Assembly (NCBI GenBank): GCA_013368445.1 | Contig: JAACJO010000013.1 | Span: 1,206,235-1,270,234 of the forward strand | Length of the DNA: 64,000 nucleotides | Origin: Leucocoprinus leucothites | Taxonomy: Eukaryota; Basidiomycota; Agaricomycetes; Agaricales; Agaricaceae | Direction of reading: 5' to 3' | Part shown: positions 41,073 to 50,438 of the stretch, one piece after another | How positions within the stretch are numbered: position 1 is the first letter of the stretch | Layout of the letters: every line of letters starts with the position of its first letter | Program-made: the position numbers and the translations under genes | The notes under the pieces: generated by a model | Told to the model about the DNA's origin: nothing | The model's input: only the letters and a program-made list of their open reading frames with translations | Databases searched by the model: none

Positions 41073-43386
41073 TTTTTTTTTTTTTTTTTTTTTTTAAATC
41101 AACGCAACCCCAGAGGGGTCACAAATTTATAATGCGGTGCGCGATAGCAGTCCGCGCCCAACTACTACGACATGCAGAAAGTACCGCTACCAACTACACA
41201 TCTACATAGCTAGGTATACATATACGAGTCCGAAGTCCGCTTAGTACAAACGATATCTTCACGCAGTGGTACATAGTTCGAAATGAAAGCATACTACAAT
41301 ACAAGTCAGGTTGTTCTGATTTACCGGCGGATGGAAAATGCACGGCATGGACCTCGATGACCCACCGCGTGCAGCGTGGGGGCGGACAATGCGACCTGCA
41401 GGGAAGAGAACCCTACAGACACGACCGAGTGGCATCGCGGCGATGGTTTTCAAGCCAAAGCCGGTCAAACCAGTGTCGCCAGAATGGGCACTTGCGATCG
41501 TCAGCTGCATGCGACTTGGCGCAGTTGACGCACTTGATGTGAGGACAGGGATCCTCGGCGGCGGTGGGCGGGATAGGGGGTTTTGCTTTCGGACTCCCCT
41601 TACAACAGCTCGAGTGGGAGCGGTGGTTCTCAGTACGATGAGGACCGCCGCAGGCGGCGCATCGCAACGCACGGGCACGGCACGATGAGGTAGAGTGACC
41701 CCAGCGCCAGCAACGCTGACACTGAGGACTGCCTGGATGAGCACGCGCAGCCCGGATCATGGACTGAACACCCTCGAAGTGGAGGTACTTGCCCAGGAGC
41801 TTCTTGGCGCTCGCTCCTGATTGAGAGTCCCAGAGGTCGAACCAGACGGTGGCAGTGTCGGCTCTGGTGGAGTTGCGCATGATGCGCACGGAAGAAACAT
41901 CTGCGAAAATGTCCTTGAAGGCGGACAGTCGCATGCGGTCGGTCACGTGATTTGGCGTGATGCGGACACCATTCACGAAGTAGGGGACATCGAGGACCTT
42001 GAGGTAGGACCTCGACCTGGGGCGGCGCGTCTTGATCGCAAAGGGGGCGGTGAAGACGGAGGGGATGGAGGACTCAATGACGTCACAGTCGGCGTCAGAG
42101 GGAACGGAGGAGGTGTGCAGCGCGATCGTGCTGTACGCCTTAGTGATGTTCTCCACACGCAAGATCGACTTGGCGCGGGAGAGGGAGTCATTGAGAAGGC
42201 GCATGGCCTTGTGATGGAGATAAGTGACCTCATCGGCACTGCCGATGAAGTCGAGGAAGAGTTGGTGGCGGGTGGGGCCCGCGGTTGTCATGCGCGGCTT
42301 CCGAGTGGCGGGAGCGGCGGCTTGGGCGGCCTGATGCATAGCGGTGATGCGATCAGGGTCGAGATTGGGGTGGGATTGCGCCAACTTGATGAGTGACGCA
42401 ACCCCGGCAGGGCGGGCCGCCTCGGCGAAGGACTTCTTGACCGAGGTGGGAGGAGGGGGCGCTTTGGTGGGCACTTGCTGAGCTTGGCCATCAGACCTAG
42501 CCCTAGCTTGGGGGGGGCCACTAGCGCGCGCTTTAGCAGGCGCTTGCTTGGGCGGTAGGGTGGGATGGGCTGGGGCAGGCCGACGATCCGAGGGGGTCTG
42601 CTTGGGCGCTTTGGGAGAGCCCATATCAATATCACGTGGTTCTGCTTTGTCAGCGGATCCATGGATTGCCTCATGGGCGACGCACGTACGTTTAGGGTGG
42701 GCCTCCTCAATTCTGGTGGCACAGTCCCGAATGAAGTCTGCAAATGTGACCCATCCCTGGGCTCGCATTCGCTCGTTGGTGAGGGCCGTGTCGCCTTGGC
42801 CCCGGTTGAGAACTTCCGCAACCAGTCCAACAAGAGTTGGAATGATCATGGCGGTGGTGGCCTCTGGAAGAGGGCCTGAGGGAATGTTCCCGATGAAGCG
42901 GGAGAAGAAACGAATCCCAGCAAGAGCCCGGGTCTCAACAGACTCCTCAGTTGACCCGGAGGAGACAGCGGACGGCGGTGCTGGGGGGGGGAGAGCCTTC
43001 ATGGGGTAGAACGTCTGTCCGCCGGCAGTGAAGGGTTTTGGGGACGGCGACGGAACGTCAGCCACAGGAGCGACCACCGACCGCGACGGAACGTCGGCGG
43101 CAGGCAGGGAAGAGGGCCCAGGCGACGAAACGTCAGCCTGGGGAGGTCCGAAGAACCCGCGAACATTGTGGGGGTCGTCGTAGGGGTCGAGATGTTCGTC
43201 CTCGGACATCTCGGCGATGTTGAGCTCGTCGGCGGAGGCCTCGGCAGACTCGGTAGATTGGCGGGGGGGGCCTTTAGACTTAGACTTTCGCTTGCCCATG
43301 TAAGATAGGCAGAGATACGATGTAAACTAGACGTCTTAAAACACACCAACGAATAGATGGTGGTGGTAAGAGGTCAAGGAGGGATG
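41073..43386 (-). mobile_element. HL1-c: full-length intact half-LINE
   Basis: The 2.31 kb minus-strand element has the tail at 41073 and the 5' terminus at 43386. The duplication CTTACCACCACCAT (41059-41072 and 43387-43400) lies inside the 5' terminal motif of HL4, so one half-LINE entered another about 15 bases from its start. ORF1 is intact and ORF2 absent. Confidence 0.93.
41413..43299 (-). CDS. HL1-c ORF1, 628 aa, intact
   Basis: The ATG at 43299 starts MGKRKSKSKGPPRQSTESAE. An acidic block (DELNIAEMSEDEHLDPYDDP), FFGPPQADVSSPGPSS and two ADVPS repeats follow. The middle module is TRALAGIRFFSRFIGNIP. Then come AHEAIHGSADKAEPRDIDMG, a Pro/Lys-rich linker, RMTTAGPTRHQLFLDFIG, DVPYFVNGVRI, FDLWDSQSG, and the clusters CQRCWRWGHSTSSC, CAACGGPHRTENH and CVNCAKSHAADDRKC. 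It closes WRHWFDRLWLENHRRDATRS. Length and order match HL2-a (635 aa). It is presumed to be an RNA-binding Gag-like protein. It has no enzymatic domain. Confidence 0.89.
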   Translation of the reverse strand: MGKRKSKSKGPPRQSTESAEASADELNIAEMSEDEHLDPYDDPHNVRGFFGPPQADVSSPGPSSLPAADVPSRSVVAPVADVPSPSPKPFTAGGQTFYPMKALPPPAPPSAVSSGSTEESVETRALAGIRFFSRFIGNIPSGPLPEATTAMIIPTLVGLVAEVLNRGQGDTALTNERMRAQGWVTFADFIRDCATRIEEAHPKRTCVAHEAIHGSADKAEPRDIDMGSPKAPKQTPSDRRPAPAHPTLPPKQAPAKARASGPPQARARSDGQAQQVPTKAPPPPTSVKKSFAEAARPAGVASLIKLAQSHPNLDPDRITAMHQAAQAAAPATRKPRMTTAGPTRHQLFLDFIGSADEVTYLHHKAMRLLNDSLSRAKSILRVENITKAYSTIALHTSSVPSDADCDVIESSIPSVFTAPFAIKTRRPRSRSYLKVLDVPYFVNGVRITPNHVTDRMRLSAFKDIFADVSSVRIMRNSTRADTATVWFDLWDSQSGASAKKLLGKYLHFEGVQSMIRAARAHPGSPQCQRCWRWGHSTSSCRARALRCAACGGPHRTENHRSHSSCCKGSPKAKPPIPPTAAEDPCPHIKCVNCAKSHAADDRKCPFWRHWFDRLWLENHRRDATRSCL

Positions 43387-43456
43387 CTTACCACCACCAT
43401 CGAAAGTTGGTGTTTGATTAGACGTCTAGTTTTACATCATATTCTACCTGTTTCAC

Positions 43457-43968
43457 ATGGGTAAACAAAAGTTGAAAGCCAACCGGCCACCACCCTGCTC
43501 CACCAAGTCCGTCAATGCCTTTGACGACAAGCTCAACATCCCCGAGATGTCTGAGGACAAACATCTCAACCCCTACGACAACCCACTCAACGTACATGGG
43601 TTCTTCGGTCCCTCCCAGGCTGATGTCTCGTCGCCTGGCCCCTCCTGGTCAATGGCTGATGTCTCGTTGCCATTGCCTGTTCCCCCAGTGGCTGACGTCC
43701 CGTCACCACTCCAGCCTTTGACCGTGGGTACATGCACCTTTGTGCCTATCATGCCTCCCCCTGTGGCGCCCATGTCAGTGTCCTCCTCCAAGGGAAAGAA
43801 GAAGAAGGAGCTCACCCCGAGGCTTGCCTTCAACAAACTCATATCCTTCCTTCAGTGGTTGGATACCATTGAAGACCCCAACGAAATCCCGGTCAACAAT
43901 GCGCAGGCCATGGTTACTTGTCTAGCCAAGGCCTTGTATGCATTCACCAAGGAGCTGCACATGAGCAC
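43457..43968 (+). pseudogene. HL4 ORF1, N-terminal part
   Basis: MGKQKLKANRPPPCSTKS, the block DDKLNIPEMSEDKHLNPYDN, FFGPSQADVSSPGPS, repeated ADV(S/P), then a middle module starting SSKGKKKKELTPRLAF that resembles HL2-a. The frame happens to read on through the HL3-c 5' UTR into HL3-c ORF1, but this fusion is accidental. The C-terminal half is missing. Confidence 0.83.
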
Positions 43969-45679
43969 ATCCCTCCTTGACCTCTTACCACCACCATCTC
44001 TTAGTTGGTGTGCAGTTAGACATCTAGTATACACCAATTCTACTCTAGCTAACATGGGTAGGCATAAATCTAAAGCTGTCACTCGCGAAATTGCGAATAT
44101 GGACCTCGACTCCGACATTGTGTCCAGCAATGACAAGCTTGACACCATCGCAGAGGCCCCCAGGCCCTCTACCTCCACTCAGCTGGTCTGCATGATGGTG
44201 GACTTCAAGGCTGCTGCTGCCTCCATGAGGGCTGACTTTCAGCTGCCCTCACCCTTTCCCTCAGTGCCCGCTGATGTTCCATTGCCGGCGCCATCTACTC
44301 CCCCAGTGGCTGACATTCCGTCGCCACTGAAACCCTACACTGTGGGCACATGCATGTTTGTGCCCATTACACCTCCTCCCCCTGCTGTGCCGTCAGTCGT
44401 GCCATCCTCCCCTGGGACTGTGTCTGGAGACGATGCCATGGCCAAATGGGCCTTCAAAGGCCTTAGGAAGTTCACACGCTTCATGTGTGAGCTCTCCGAC
44501 AATTCCCTCCTCGACGAGGAGTTTGCCAAAGCCTGCACAAGCTACCTTGCTGGTGCAGTATACAAGTTTGATATGAGTGGGCACAGTAGTGCACGCATCT
44601 CCATAGGCGAAGAGTGGGCCAGCTGTGGCTGGACCACCTTTCGCTCCTTCATGCAAGGCTTTGCTCACTTTGTCGAGCCCAGGGCCTCCCCTAAAGACAC
44701 GCACATTGCCCGTGAGGTGACCCATGGATCTGCTGACAAAGCAGAACCACGTGATATCCACATGGGCTCCCCAAGGTGCCCAAGCAAACACCCAAGGCAC
44801 TGCGGCCTGCCCCAGCCCGTCCTCCTGTACTGCCCAAGTAAGCGCCCTCTAAGGCATGCGCTAGTGGCCCCCCCCGAGCACCTGTGAAGGTGCCCATCCC
44901 CACTCCTGCTCTGGCGCCTCGTCAGCGCTCGTTTGCAGAAGCCGCCCGTTCCGGCACTTCGGCACCACCTGTGTCGCTCATCAAGCTAGCACAGGCAAAC
45001 CCCTCCCTCGACCCTGATCGCATTGCTGCAATGCATCAGGCCACCACTGCCACTGCTGGCTCTGCAAAGAAGCCACGCATGACCACCACTGGGCCTACCC
45101 ACCGCCAACTCTTCCTGGATTTCACTGGCAATGCCAGCAAAATCACTTATCTCCATCACAAGGCCATGCGCCTCCTCAATGATGCCCTCTCACATGCCAA
45201 GTCATCCTTGCACATTGAGAACATCACCAAGGCATACAGCACTATTGTGCTGTACACCTCCGCCGTACCCTCGGACTCTGACACCACTGTTGTCGAGTCT
45301 GCTATCCCCTCCGTCTTCACTGCCCTGTTTGAGCTGAAGATGCGCCGCCCCAGGTCGAGGTCTTATCTCAAGGTCCTCGACGTCCCCTTCCACATGAACG
45401 GCATCCGTACCACACTGATCAACATCACTGACCGCTAGGGCCACACATGCATGTAAGCTTACTGTTAGAGGTCTGTGAGTTGGACTTTAGTTTTATTTTG
45501 TTACTATGCCATGTCTCTTTGCCATCAAATAGTGTACTATATTTGGATAGGACTTTATCTATTCTCATCTCTGTAGTATTTGGCTTAGGTAGCGGTAATT
45601 AGGCCCTGTATTATATTGGTGAGCATGGACTGTGACTGGGCACTGTATAATAAATCATTGATTTTTTTTAAAAAAAAAA
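43969..45679 (+). mobile_element. HL3-c: half-LINE with internal deletion
   Basis: Family 5' terminus, HL3 ORF1, HL3 3' UTR and poly(A) to 45679. The ORF1 knuckle region is missing: sequence jumps at 45435 from ITDR to the 3' UTR (GGCCACACATGCATG). No duplication: HL4 lies to the left and cop1 to the right. Confidence 0.85.
44054..45438 (+). pseudogene. HL3-c ORF1, frameshifted, knuckles deleted
   Basis: The ATG at 44054 gives MGRHKSKAVTREIANMDLDS, a decayed acidic block (NDKLDTIAEAPRPST), ADVPLPAPST repeats and the module DAMAKWAFKGLRKFTRFMCEL. One C is missing in a C run near 44770, which shifts the frame. The second frame covers RSFAEAARSGTSAPPVSLIK, RMTTTGPTHRQLFLDFTG and DVPFHMNGIRT and stops at TAG 45436-45438, just past the deletion joint. 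Confidence 0.85.
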
Positions 45680-45912
45680 CTCTCCTGATTGACAACAAGT
45701 CTGGGATTGATGTTTCCAAGAATCCTGAGCATTATGGTTGCATGAAGCACCTAGATCTGCAGTTCTACTGGCTCCAGAATGCTGTACAGTCTGCTTTCAT
45801 TGCTCCAGAGTATATCCCCCCCACCAGTCAGAATGTGGCAGACTTGTTTACCAAGGCTGTTCAGCCCAAGATGGTGGAGTTTGCAGTTCCCATACTAGGA
45901 TTGACTCGCTAG
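45680..45912 (+). pseudogene. cop1 RNase H C-terminus
   Basis: LLIDNKSGIDVSKNPEHYG, MKHLDLQFYWLQNAV, then NVADLFTKAVQPKMVEF and a stop at 45910-45912. It matches the cop1 copy at the left edge of the window (for example MKHLDLRFY at about 1-30). A purine tract (AAGGGGG region, 45966-45972) and an LTR follow. Confidence 0.87.
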
Positions 45913-45974
45913 AGTGTGTAGGTGTCGATTTTGGTGTTTCCAATGACTTGTGGACTTGTCAGATCAAGGGGGTG

Positions 45975-46656
45975 TGTCAGATGTGCTCTGGACAGTCTAT
46001 AAGTATTTGTGATTGATTTGTTAATGTGTGAACTTAGAGTTAATGCAGAGCTTGCTTAGTCAGTTGTAGATTACCTGACCAGATGTTCAACTCTCCTTTT
46101 TTTTTTTTTTAATTTTTAAATCGATGATTTATTACGCGGTGCCCAGTTGCAGTCCGCGCCCGCCAACATAGTACAGGACCTAAGTACCACTACATAAGCC
46201 AAACACTACAAAGACGGGAATATATAGAGTCCTGTCCGAATACAGTACATTACTCGACGGCAAAGAAATGTGGCATAGTAACAAAACGAAACTACAAGTC
46301 TGACTTGCAGACCTCTAACAGTAAGCTTACATGCATGTGTGGCCCCAGTAATGAGGTGACGGGGTTGGGGGATGCATTGAGGCAGGTACGCGACCTACCC
46401 CTGGGGCCTCCTATTGTCCTCCTTGTGACGGCTAAGCCAATCACGGTTGAACCGGTGGCGCCAGAACGGGCACTTTTGATCATCAGCTGCATGGTCGCCC
46501 TTGCAGTTGATATATGAGATGTGGGGACAGGGCTCCCCGGTGGGTGTGGGCAGGATAGGGGGGTTTGCCTTTGGGATGTTCAACTCTCCTGTGGATGCTT
46601 TCTTGACTCTCAGTCATTTACAGTTGTCCATAGGTAAGTACAAGTCTCTATCTTGT
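45975..46656 (+). mobile_element. cop1 3' LTR, split by HL3-d and cut at 46656
   Basis: TGTCAGATGTGCTCTGG starts the LTR directly after the polypurine tract. It runs to 46096, is split by HL3-d and continues 46590-46656 (GTGGATGCTTTCTTGACTC region), matching 24075-24256. The last third is missing because HL2-d begins there. Confidence 0.85.
46097..46574 (-). mobile_element. HL3-d: 5'-truncated half-LINE in cop1 LTR
   Basis: It is 478 bp: poly(T), HL3 3' UTR and the last codons of ORF1 (PCPHISYINCKGDHAADDQK ... RRPQG on the minus strand, 46395-46574). The duplication GATGTTCAACTCTCC is exact (46082-46096 and 46575-46589). This shows mobilisation of an ORF1-only family by target-primed reverse transcription. 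Confidence 0.92.
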
Positions 46657-46733
46657 TGTTTTTTTTTTTTTTTTTTGTGTCAAAGCAACCCCGGAGGGGT
46701 CGCCAATTTATAATGCGGTGCGCAATAGCAGTC

Positions 46734-47262
46734 TTTTTTTATTATTATTATTTAAAATCAATGAATTTATATAGCGGTGCTCGATCGCAGTCCGCTTTCA
46801 ACTAAATATTACAAACATATGGTACACTATAGCAAGCTGGGGTACATGAAGCAGTCAGAGACCGCTTAAGATATAGACTATACACGATTAGTCCAGTAAC
46901 ATAGAGAAGACGAGAGAGAGACTATAGAGCAAGGTGTTATACACAGAGATCGGACTCAAAAGAAAAGAGAAAAGAGGAGATAAAGGAATATAGTTCATCT
47001 TCATTTGGTTCGGTGGGCACAGGGGCTTGAAGCAGCGGTGGATGCGTGTCATGATTGGTGAAGGCAAAAGCAGCCAGATTCTTTTTGAAGAACTCGATGA
47101 GGAACTCATATTGAGGGAAGGCGCATTGCACCCATTGAGTGCGGATGGGATAAAGAGGGCAATAACACAGGATGTGATGTTGTGATTCCAGACGATAACC
47201 ACATCGACAGGATACTGGTTTGAGAGGGAAGAACCTCTCGCGATAAGCTCCGATCGGAGTGT
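46734..47262 (-). mobile_element. LB-8: 529 bp 3' end of LINE LB
   Basis: Strongly 5'-truncated LB on the minus strand: tail, 3' UTR and the last ORF2 codons (CRCGYRLESQHHILCYCP, FFKKNLAAFAFTNHD). The duplication GTGCGCAATAGCAGTC / GTGCACGATAGCAGTC (46718-46733, 47263-47278) matches at 13 of 16 bases. Confidence 0.88.
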
Positions 47263-47691
47263 GTGCACGATAGCAGTCCGCGCCCAACTATCTACTACAG
47301 GGAACCAATACTGCTACCAACTATCCAAGAGTAAACAACTGGGAATACATAATAGTCCTGTCTGAGACAATATGCGAGACGACAGTAGAAGGGGGTTAGG
47401 CATGTAACACATACAGAGAGACAAAACATTTACTGATATCACTGCAACTAGAGGCAGGCCTTGAGGATGGTGTCCACCCGGCGACTGGCGATGGATGGGG
47501 GACGATGCATTGGCACTAGGGAGCTTCTCCTAGGCCCGGGACTGACTGGCAGGACCAGAATGACTTTGCAGCCAATCCCAATCAAACTGGTGGTGCCAGA
47601 ACACACATTTGTCATCCTCCTTTCCCTCTAACCACCATCATTGATTTTTTTGACAGTGATTTATACTACATTGACTACGAAATCTACCATT

Positions 47692-50436
47692 ATGACTGTA
47701 CCATCCCCCTGGGCGGACCTTAAGGGTACCCCACCGCCGTCTTCGGACCCTATGAACATTGCCGACACTGAAACACGTGTCTCATCCAGCAAGCGCGACC
47801 ACTCTAACTCGCTTGCTTTATCCATCAAATCCACAAAGCACTATGTCCACAGTGATGCCAAGTCTGCCGCTACCTCCAGAGCTGGCTCTGATGAAGAAGA
47901 CAGCAATGAAAGTGACTTGGATTCGTCTGTTGCTCCCATCCCTTCTTCCCCCACAAACGCTCGCGCTGCATTATCCTGTGCAGTATCATACTCATCTCTC
48001 AGAACCCCCTCTCCCTCATCCCGCTCAAGGCAATCTCGCGCTCAATGAGGCTTGGATATTACCCCAAAGGCTATCTCTAGAACAGCATCGATGAATGCAT
48101 ATGATGGCCTCAAATCACCTATCCCCTATCACCGCTATGGATAGGGGTTTTTAGGTGAGCTTAAATCAGCCGATCCTTTGAACTTGAGCTTGCGTGGGGA
48201 TGCATGGGGCAATGATGAGGATGGGACATTCAAAGATGGGCTGCCTACTACTAGGTTCTTCGGACCCCCACCCACCTTAAGGCTGCCTCATGCGATCCAT
48301 GGATCCGCTGAGTCAGCAGAACCTGTGCCATCCGGCACCCTGGCTACATTTTTTGCTGGTTCGTCTAGTATGAATGACGTCACACCTGACGTCACACATG
48401 ATGTCACTGGTGATGTCATAACACAGCCACAGGAATCTAGGCTTGCACAGCCACAACTTCCGGATCTTAAGGATCCGTCCAACACAGCCACTGAAGAAAC
48501 TCTAATTGTTGGTGAAGCTGCCTTCAAAGTGCTCGAGGTGCTAAAATACGCTACTAATTTCTTTAAACATCAGGTCACCCTTAATGTACGCCCGGGCAAA
48601 AAAGACCCAAGGTTTCCCCAAATGGGGGAACCCATCTTTTGTCTACTAACATCTATGTTTGACTCAGGCTGGGACCGTTTGCCTATCAATGGCGAAAGTG
48701 GACTCACGATCATTGAAGCGCTAAGACAATACCTTAGCCCTCCTCCTGATATCCCCATGAATGACTCTTCCCCCCCTCCTCAAGGAAAGGGTAAGGGAAA
48801 GAAAGTACGTAAATCCCCTATTCCTAACATCCCTACCCCCTGATTTCCGCCTGGTACTATCATTGGGCAAATTAACCTTACAGATCGTACCAACCAAGAC
48901 ACTATGAATATCGATCAAGCCCCTCCCACTGAGGGCATCATCCCCATCCCCCAGAACAACGTTTCGTCTTCTGGTAAAACACATGACTTTTCGTCTGTGT
49001 TAAAACCACAACAGGCAAAGAATGACGTTACATCTTCTAAACCTAGTACTGGTCCCATCCGAGTATCCTGGGCTCCTCCCCCACCTTCCCATCACATGAC
49101 TCCAAGGAACGGGAATGGAAACTTTGAGCACTCAGTTGGGCGCCCCTCTTTTGATGGCCAGGCTCAGCCATCTAAACCTAACTCTAATATCACCTCTGAT
49201 ATGCCACCCCCCATTCCCCATCCTGACCATAAGGCATCCATCAAACCCCTTACGGAACACTTCAATAAGAAGATGTCGTTCGCTGATGCCGCCTGATGGG
49301 GTGTCCAGCCAACTTCATCTACTTCCACTTCCTCCAATATCGATGGGGTTAAGATGCAAGAAATGATACTTGCCTTCCCTGAACTCTCCTATGACAAAGT
49401 CCTTGCTATGTATAAGGCCGGTTTTGGTAACGCCCAATCCCAATCACCCGAACCGACATCAACCACAAGCACTCCACGCACTAAACCAAAAATGACTACA
49501 CATGGCCCTACATGTCGTCAAGTCCTTATCCCTTTCGAAGGCAACATCATTGCTGACCACATAAAAGACTTCAACAAGGCGTCTGAGTTCTGTAACTGCG
49601 GTCTCACTGCTGCTCAATCCAAACTTCGTGTTGAATCAGTCCGTGAATCATATAATGGCATTTCTATTGCCACCTTGGGTGTTGCCACTCCTGCTGACCT
49701 TGATACCATCAAGTCTTGGCTAAAAAAAGCCTGGAAACTAGGAGACGCTATCCCTATCGAGCCCCACCTCCCACAATCTAAATCATTCCTAAAAATAGTC
49801 GGCATCCCTTATTGGGTAGCCAATTCATCCAATCCTCTATCCCCCGCTTTTGTCAAACAAGCCCTCAGCCAATCATCATTGTTCGAAAACGTTATCCTTG
49901 CTGCCCGTCCTCGCATCATGAAAGCGTCCCCTAAGTCAGACACAGCTGTTGTGTGGATTGATATTTGGGATTCTCAAAATGGTACCAAGGCCAAGATGTT
50001 GGTCAACTGTACTATTAACTTCAGTCGCCATATCGGCACTATCCATGCAACTAGCATGCATCCAGGCATGGCACAGTGTAGGAATTGCTGGAGGTGGGGT
50101 CACCCCACCCATGTGTGTCATGCCCTCAGTGCACACTGTCAAATCTGTGGTGGCCCTCATTGTGTTGAGAACCACCGATCCATGGCTTGGTGTTGTAAAG
50201 CCAATCCTAAATCAAAACCCCCTCGTGATGCCACTCCAGATGGCATCTCATGTCCTCACCTTGAGAACTTCAAGTGCCTTAATTGCAAAGGTGATCATCA
50301 TGCTAACGACGTTAAATGTCCATTTTGGAGAAACAGGTTTGACCGGACCTGGCATTCTAACAAAGCTACTGAATCATGCACTGCACGTGCGGTCCACGCT
50401 AATTCCAATCACTCCGGTGGCGGAGTTGCTGTTTAA
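47692..50436 (+). pseudogene. LB-9 ORF1, several stops
   Basis: The ATG at 47692 gives MTVPSPWADLKGTPPPSSDP. Stops occur at 48046-48048 (TGA), near 48142 (TAG), at about 48841 (TGA) and at 49294 (TGA for CGA in AARRG). The 360-codon C-terminal stretch 49354-50436 is open, with KPKMTTHGPTCRQVLIPFEG, SFLKIVGIPYW and the knuckles CRNCWRWGHPTHVC, CQICGGPH and CLNCKGDHHANDVKC. Confidence 0.88.
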
Positions 50437-50438
50437 AT

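Larger units (their letters stand above)
41044..43968 (+). mobile_element. HL4: half-LINE 5' part, split by HL1-c
   Basis: The family 5' terminus is at 41044-41072, interrupted by HL1-c, and resumes at 43387. The element continues into ORF1 (43457) and is cut at 43968 by the 5' end of HL3-c. No 3' half was found. Confidence 0.84.

Noticed and set aside
43457..44887. 476-codon frame that looks like a fusion protein
   Set aside because: It joins the HL4 ORF1 N-terminus, the 5' UTR of HL3-c and HL3-c ORF1. The fusion is a chance reading through an insertion joint, with no sign of selection.
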